From positions 915,001-979,000 of the forward strand of contig NZ_CP016545.1 in NCBI RefSeq assembly GCF_001687545.1: a DNA stretch of 64,000 nucleotides, written 5' to 3'. Below are positions 60,582 to 64,000 of the stretch, one piece after another. Source of the stretch: Paraurantiacibacter namhicola. Its GTDB lineage: Bacteria > Pseudomonadota > Alphaproteobacteria > Sphingomonadales > Sphingomonadaceae. Under the pieces are notes generated by a model. That model saw only the letters and a list, made by a program, of their open reading frames with translations, was not told the origin of the DNA and searched no databases. The position numbers and the translations under genes were made by a program. Position 1 is the stretch's first letter, and the number at the start of each line of letters is the position of its first letter.

Positions 60582-61213
60582 GCCGGGGTGGCCGCGCCGT
60601 CGATGCGCAGGTTCTGCGCCGCGCGCGGCTCCAGTTCCATTGCCAGGTGGGTGGTCATCACGATCACGGTGTCGCCTGCCCGCTCGAACAGCAGGTCGTG
60701 CACGCGCGCGATGCTTTCGGCGTCCAGTTCCGCCGTGGGTTCGTCCAGCGCGATCATCTCCGGCTGCCCCAGCAGCGATTGCGCAACCACGAGGCGGCGG
60801 CGCATCCCGCCGGAGAAGGTCGCGATGGGGTTGTCGATATCGGGCAGTAGGCCCAGCCGCTCAAGGATGCCGGCAAGCTGGGCATCTGCCGCCTTCAGCT
60901 CCAACCCTTTCAGCGCGGCCATGTGCAGGCCGAATTCGCGCGCGGTGAGCTCTTCCGGCCAGTCGATAGCCTGTGGGCTGTAGCCCAGCACACGGCGCAG
61001 CTTGCGTTTCGCGCCCGGCAGTTTTTCGCCCTTCCACATGACCGTGCCCCGGCTTGGCTTGTCTGCCGTGGCCAGGATGCGCAGCAGCGTGGACTTTCCC
61101 GCGCCGCTGGGGCCCGTCAGCAGATTGAGGCCGGGGCCAAAGGTCGCATCGAGGCCATCGAGCACTTTCTTGCGCCCGAAGGATTTACCGAGGTTTTCGC
61201 AGGTCAGGGTCAT
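60578..61213 (-). CDS. ABC transporter ATP-binding protein
   Basis: ATPase of 211 residues. Walker A is LTGPSGAGKSTLLRIL (about 35-50), the signature motif is FSGGMRRRLVVAQSLLG (a variant with GGM in place of GGQ), and Walker B is MIALDEPTAELD followed by the switch His in VIVMTTHLAME. The NBD is short and lacks an extra C-terminal domain, as in ABC-2 exporters. It is the first gene of a two-gene operon with the membrane protein, overlapping by four bases. Confidence 0.92.
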   Translation of the reverse strand: MTLTCENLGKSFGRKKVLDGLDATFGPGLNLLTGPSGAGKSTLLRILATADKPSRGTVMWKGEKLPGAKRKLRRVLGYSPQAIDWPEELTAREFGLHMAALKGLELKAADAQLAGILERLGLLPDIDNPIATFSGGMRRRLVVAQSLLGQPEMIALDEPTAELDAESIARVHDLLFERAGDTVIVMTTHLAMELEPRAAQNLRIDGAATPA

Positions 61214-61318
61214 GCCACTGTCTTGCCCGGATAATACACGTGCTTCAAGTCCGCTAATGGCCGGTTGGCAGCCGGTCGTCGGGCCATGGACGTCGCTGGT
61301 CGATAAGCGCCGCGCTGC

Positions 61319-62002
61319 TCAGGCGCCGCGCAGGAACATGTTAACCGTCAGCCGGCCCTTCGCGGGATCGCTGGAGAGCGCTGCGGGATCCGGGATGACA
61401 CCGGAATGCAGCAGTCGCCCGCGGTAGATCGCCATCCGGTCGGGCCGTGCCTCGACCTCGCCGATCAGTTCATAGCGGTCGCTGTCGCCGTGGTAATAGG
61501 CAGCGGGCGGCTCTCCATAGTCGCGCGCGTCCTCTTCCAGCGCCGCATTGTACGCAGCTTCGCGGGGAGGGGTGATGGCCTCGAAACCCGTGCGCTTGTG
61601 GCGGTAGAAGGCCGTGCCGCCGGTTTCCGGCCCCAGCAGGTAATGCATCACGCCGATGACCTCGGGATCGCTGCTGTCGTAATGCGGCAGGCGCTGGCGC
61701 GGGGCGAGGCTGGCGGGGTCCATGGTGACGAGCGAGAAGGTCGAGACCTCCATCGCCACGCGCTGCCGGAAGCCGAAGACCTGGCCCAGCAGCTGGAACA
61801 TCAGGTCGCGCCGCCGGTCGAGGTAATCCGGCTCCGCCCAGGCGCGGATGCCGGGATAGCTGGCGCCGGGATCGCGGTATTGCGCGCTGCGTGCACGCTC
61901 CAGCAACGTGTCCGCCATTCCGGAGAAATTATCGATCACCACCACCGGCTCCCGGTCATGGCCCCACTGGTGGACGGTGACGTCGGGTTCGGGGAGGGTC
62001 AC
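61319..62002 (-). CDS. DUF6445 family protein (2-oxoglutarate/iron oxygenase-like fold suggested)
   Basis: Protein of 227 residues without signal or membrane segment. Blocks RLPHYDSSDPEVIGVMHYLL, ETGGTAFYRHKRTGFE and RPDRMAIYRGRLLHSGVI match the DUF6445 pattern. The H-x-D and the distal His, followed by RLTVNMFLRG, are arranged as in iron/2-oxoglutarate-dependent oxygenases, so an oxygenase function is possible but not shown. Related genes in sphingomonads often lie near TonB-dependent receptors or tryptophan halogenases. Here it overlaps the upstream lipoprotein hydrolase gene by four bases and is therefore coupled to it. Confidence 0.75.
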   Translation of the reverse strand: MTLPEPDVTVHQWGHDREPVVVIDNFSGMADTLLERARSAQYRDPGASYPGIRAWAEPDYLDRRRDLMFQLLGQVFGFRQRVAMEVSTFSLVTMDPASLAPRQRLPHYDSSDPEVIGVMHYLLGPETGGTAFYRHKRTGFEAITPPREAAYNAALEEDARDYGEPPAAYYHGDSDRYELIGEVEARPDRMAIYRGRLLHSGVIPDPAALSSDPAKGRLTVNMFLRGA

Positions 62003-63264
62003 GCGGCCATCTTGCAGGGGTCTTTGACCAGCTCGCCGGGAGCGGGAAGCTTGTCTGCCAGGAGATCCTGCAGGAAGGTCGATCCGCGCGCTGCCTGCAG
62101 CACGTAGATGCCGAAATTGTGCGAGCGCTTGTCCTCGCTCCAGGGATATTGCCCGCGCGTGAAATCATAGGTGCGGACCTCGACCTCGCGGTCCTTCAGG
62201 CCCTTGTCGGAAGCCACGCGGCAGGCATCTGTCCACCTGGCGCCGAGACAGGAATAGCCGGTGCGCTGGCAGCCGACGAAACCCTTGTTCAGCGCGGCAT
62301 CGTCGGGCTGAATGGACAGCAAGATCTGCGATCCTTTCTCCAGCCAGCCGGCGCCGGGGAACACGATCTCACCCTTGCCCCGGTCGATGATGCCGGTGAA
62401 GGTTGCAGGGGCCGTGGCGGCAGCCATGATGCCGACGCGAAGGTCCTTGAGCTGCGGGATGCGGTAATCGCCCGTGGTCGCCTGCCGCTGCTGTTCGAAG
62501 CGGGCGTAATCGGCGTTCTTTTCCGGGTTCTGGAGAAGGTCCAGCACCGCCACAGGATCCCCGAAGGTCGCGCCCAGCACGAAGGCGCCGGAACTGTGCG
62601 CCAGGATGCGGACCTTCGTCTTGTCCGCCAGGGGCAGGGCGTTGAAAAAGGGGCGCATGGCAAAGCCCACTAGCGGGCCGGTCGCCTGCGCGCGGCCCCA
62701 GCAACCAAGGCCCACCGCATTGCTGGCGCAGCCGTCCCAGTACACCTCCACGAAATGCACGTCGCGCGGGTCGGCCATCCGGTCCATCACGGCCAGCTTC
62801 ACCCGGTCGTAGCTGGGCGAAATCTCCGGCTCCACATTGTTGAAGCCGTGCACGATGACGAAGATGGTGGAGGGCATCTTGCGCCCCTGCGCGGCATATT
62901 GCGCGGCGATGCCCTTTGCGGCCGCCTGCCACTGCGCGGCCTGCTCTTCGCGCCAGAGCGCATCGTCGGGCGCGGCGCGGCAAAGGCGGCCGGCGAGTGA
63001 AGCGTCCGGTTCGGACGGGCATGGACCCTTGGCGGTATCGGCGAAAGCGGCCTGCAGGCTGCCATCATAATCGCCCAGCTTGAAGCCGCCCTTCGGTATG
63101 CCGCTGGCGGGATACAGGTCGCCGCGCGCGTCGACGAACAGGCGGGTGGTGTTGGCATAGCCTTCCAGGAAGGCGGGCTTGGCATATTCCACATGCCGCG
63201 GCAGGCCGCAGGCGGACACGAATACGGCCAGTATCAGGCAAAGCGGACGGAGGAGGGAGCCCAT
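61999..63264 (-). CDS. Lipoprotein alpha/beta hydrolase (DUF900-like)
   Basis: Putative lipid-anchored esterase or lipase-like protein of 421 residues. The signal LRPLCLILAVFVSAC has lipobox VSAC. The hydrolase core shows FVIVHGFNN (oxyanion loop), then RILAHSSGAFVLGAT with the nucleophile Ser in A-H-S-S-G, a variant of G-x-S-x-G. A Cys-rich stretch (KGFVGCQRTGYSCLG, TDACRV) could form disulfides. ATG 63264 was chosen over GTG 63273 for its ribosome site (GGAG region upstream is weak in both). It is the first gene of a pair with the DUF6445 protein. Substrate is unknown. Confidence 0.72.
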   Translation of the reverse strand: MGSLLRPLCLILAVFVSACGLPRHVEYAKPAFLEGYANTTRLFVDARGDLYPASGIPKGGFKLGDYDGSLQAAFADTAKGPCPSEPDASLAGRLCRAAPDDALWREEQAAQWQAAAKGIAAQYAAQGRKMPSTIFVIVHGFNNVEPEISPSYDRVKLAVMDRMADPRDVHFVEVYWDGCASNAVGLGCWGRAQATGPLVGFAMRPFFNALPLADKTKVRILAHSSGAFVLGATFGDPVAVLDLLQNPEKNADYARFEQQRQATTGDYRIPQLKDLRVGIMAAATAPATFTGIIDRGKGEIVFPGAGWLEKGSQILLSIQPDDAALNKGFVGCQRTGYSCLGARWTDACRVASDKGLKDREVEVRTYDFTRGQYPWSEDKRSHNFGIYVLQAARGSTFLQDLLADKLPAPGELVKDPCKMAA

Positions 63265-63333
63265 GCCCCGCACGCTATCGCCGGGACGGGCGCAAGTCTA
63301 CGCCCGCCCCGGGATTTGGGCCCCCCAAGCCAC

Positions 63334-64000
63334 TCAGAAACCGAAGGCAACCCCCACGCGCCCGCCATCGCTGTCCTTGGCGGTGGAGCCGGCATAGCCG
63401 CCGCTGACGTAGAGGCGCGGTGTCACCCGCACAACGACGCTGGCGGAATAGCCCTGCTCCCCGCGATAGGTGGCGGCGTTGAGGTTGAAGGACACGGTGC
63501 TGTCCGGCACGATCATCGTCCCGCCGAACGCCATGGAGGCGGCGATACCGGCGTTGTTGCGTTTCTCCATGCTGTCCAGCCGGAACTCGATCCCGGCGAC
63601 CTTGGCATCGAGCACATTCACCCGGTCCTCGACAGCCGTGACGCGGTTGCCCAGCGCCAGGAACTGCTGGTCCGTCACCGCCTGGATGTGCAGCATGCCC
63701 ATGGCGATCTGGCGCACGGAGGAGGTGGTAGCCACGCTCTGGCGGCCCAGCGTGCCATTCGCGTCCACCGTCACAACGTCCACCGGCCCCACCTGCGCGG
63801 CGGTGCTGGAGTCGATATCGGCGACGACCACGCTGGTCCCGTCGCTGCCCAGCATTACCTGGTTGGCCGCCGTTGTGGCAGCGCCGGAGCCGACGGCGGT
63901 GGAGTTGGAGAAGTTGGCAGTCGCATCCTGGCCGATGGCGGTGGCACCCGGCGCGCTGGCCGCAGCGGACTGGCCAATCGCCGTGGCGTTGGCGCCGATG
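63334..64000 (-). CDS. YadA-like trimeric autotransporter adhesin, C-terminal part (N-terminus beyond window)
   Basis: The frame runs from the right edge of the window down to a stop at 63334 and lacks its start. It begins inside the head with YadA-type repeats: NATAIGQSAAA, GATAIGQDATA and NSTAVGSGAATTA. A connector follows, then a coiled-coil stalk (LGNRVTAVEDRVNVLDAKVAGIEFRL) and a four-strand membrane anchor (AGIAASMAFGG, TVSFNLNAATYRGEQGYS, RVGVAFGF with the terminal Phe). This is the layout of surface-exposed type Vc adhesins that mediate attachment. The total length cannot be known from here. Confidence 0.92.
   Translation of the reverse strand, partial: IGANATAIGQSAAASAPGATAIGQDATANFSNSTAVGSGAATTAANQVMLGSDGTSVVVADIDSSTAAQVGPVDVVTVDANGTLGRQSVATTSSVRQIAMGMLHIQAVTDQQFLALGNRVTAVEDRVNVLDAKVAGIEFRLDSMEKRNNAGIAASMAFGGTMIVPDSTVSFNLNAATYRGEQGYSASVVVRVTPRLYVSGGYAGSTAKDSDGGRVGVAFGF

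Noticed and set aside
1-64000. CRISPR array, rRNA operon or riboswitch
   Set aside because: No regularly spaced repeat series, no rRNA sequence and no recognisable riboswitch core was found in the intergenic regions examined.

Overview
The window reads as chromosome of a GC-rich, aerobic alphaproteobacterium of the Sphingomonadales, most likely Erythrobacteraceae. The basis is gene content read by eye, not a database search: a crtY-crtI-crtB carotenoid cluster, a fused cysNC, sphingomonad-type TonB-dependent receptor and LacI pairs, branched-chain amino acid catabolism genes, a DUF5681 remnant and typical sphingomonad intergenic inverted repeats.

Left flank (1-17357). A DEAD-box RNA helicase cut by the window edge, a BCCT osmolyte transporter, the sulfate activation operon cysD-cysNC-cysQ (minus strand), a LuxR-type regulator whose upstream region holds a perfect 16-bp palindrome, a LacI regulator, a coupled PhoX-like phosphatase / LMW phosphatase / fructosamine-kinase-like trio, two valine-degradation enzymes, small lipoproteins, a MaoC protein, an AbgT transporter and an intact tRNA-Gly(CCC).

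Genomic island (about 17358-40762). The last 22 bases of tRNA-Gly recur exactly 23.4 kb downstream, which marks this stretch as an element integrated at the tRNA 3' end. It carries no recognisable integrase, only a 5'-truncated DUF5681 remnant at its right edge. The cargo is a polysaccharide utilisation locus: five exported type I sulfatases, a formylglycine-generating enzyme that is itself predicted to be exported as a lipoprotein, a GH3 glucosidase/xylosidase-type enzyme, a GH10 xylanase, a TonB-dependent receptor, a FucP-type sugar permease, a LacI regulator, an EF-hand protein and a large autotransporter. The inferred path is: receptor import of sulfated oligosaccharide, periplasmic desulfation by FGE-activated sulfatases, cleavage by GH10 and GH3, and monosaccharide uptake by the MFS permease. 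A 14-bp palindrome (TGACAA-NN-TTGTCA) lies in three promoter regions of the island and probably unites them as one regulon. GH10 together with sulfatases suggests a sulfated xylan-like substrate, but this is inference.

Right flank (40763-64000). Ordinary chromosome: a small membrane protein, Dps, 6-phosphogluconolactonase, NUDIX, DinB, a Bcr/CflA-type exporter, an aldo/keto reductase, an MccA-type biotin carboxylase with a compositionally odd middle, the carotenoid operon crtY-crtI-LOG-crtB, envelope proteins, a winged-helix regulator operon preceded by three tandem inverted repeats, an S9 peptidase, an ABC transporter pair, a DUF6445 protein coupled to a lipoprotein hydrolase, and the C-terminal part of a YadA-like trimeric autotransporter cut by the right edge.
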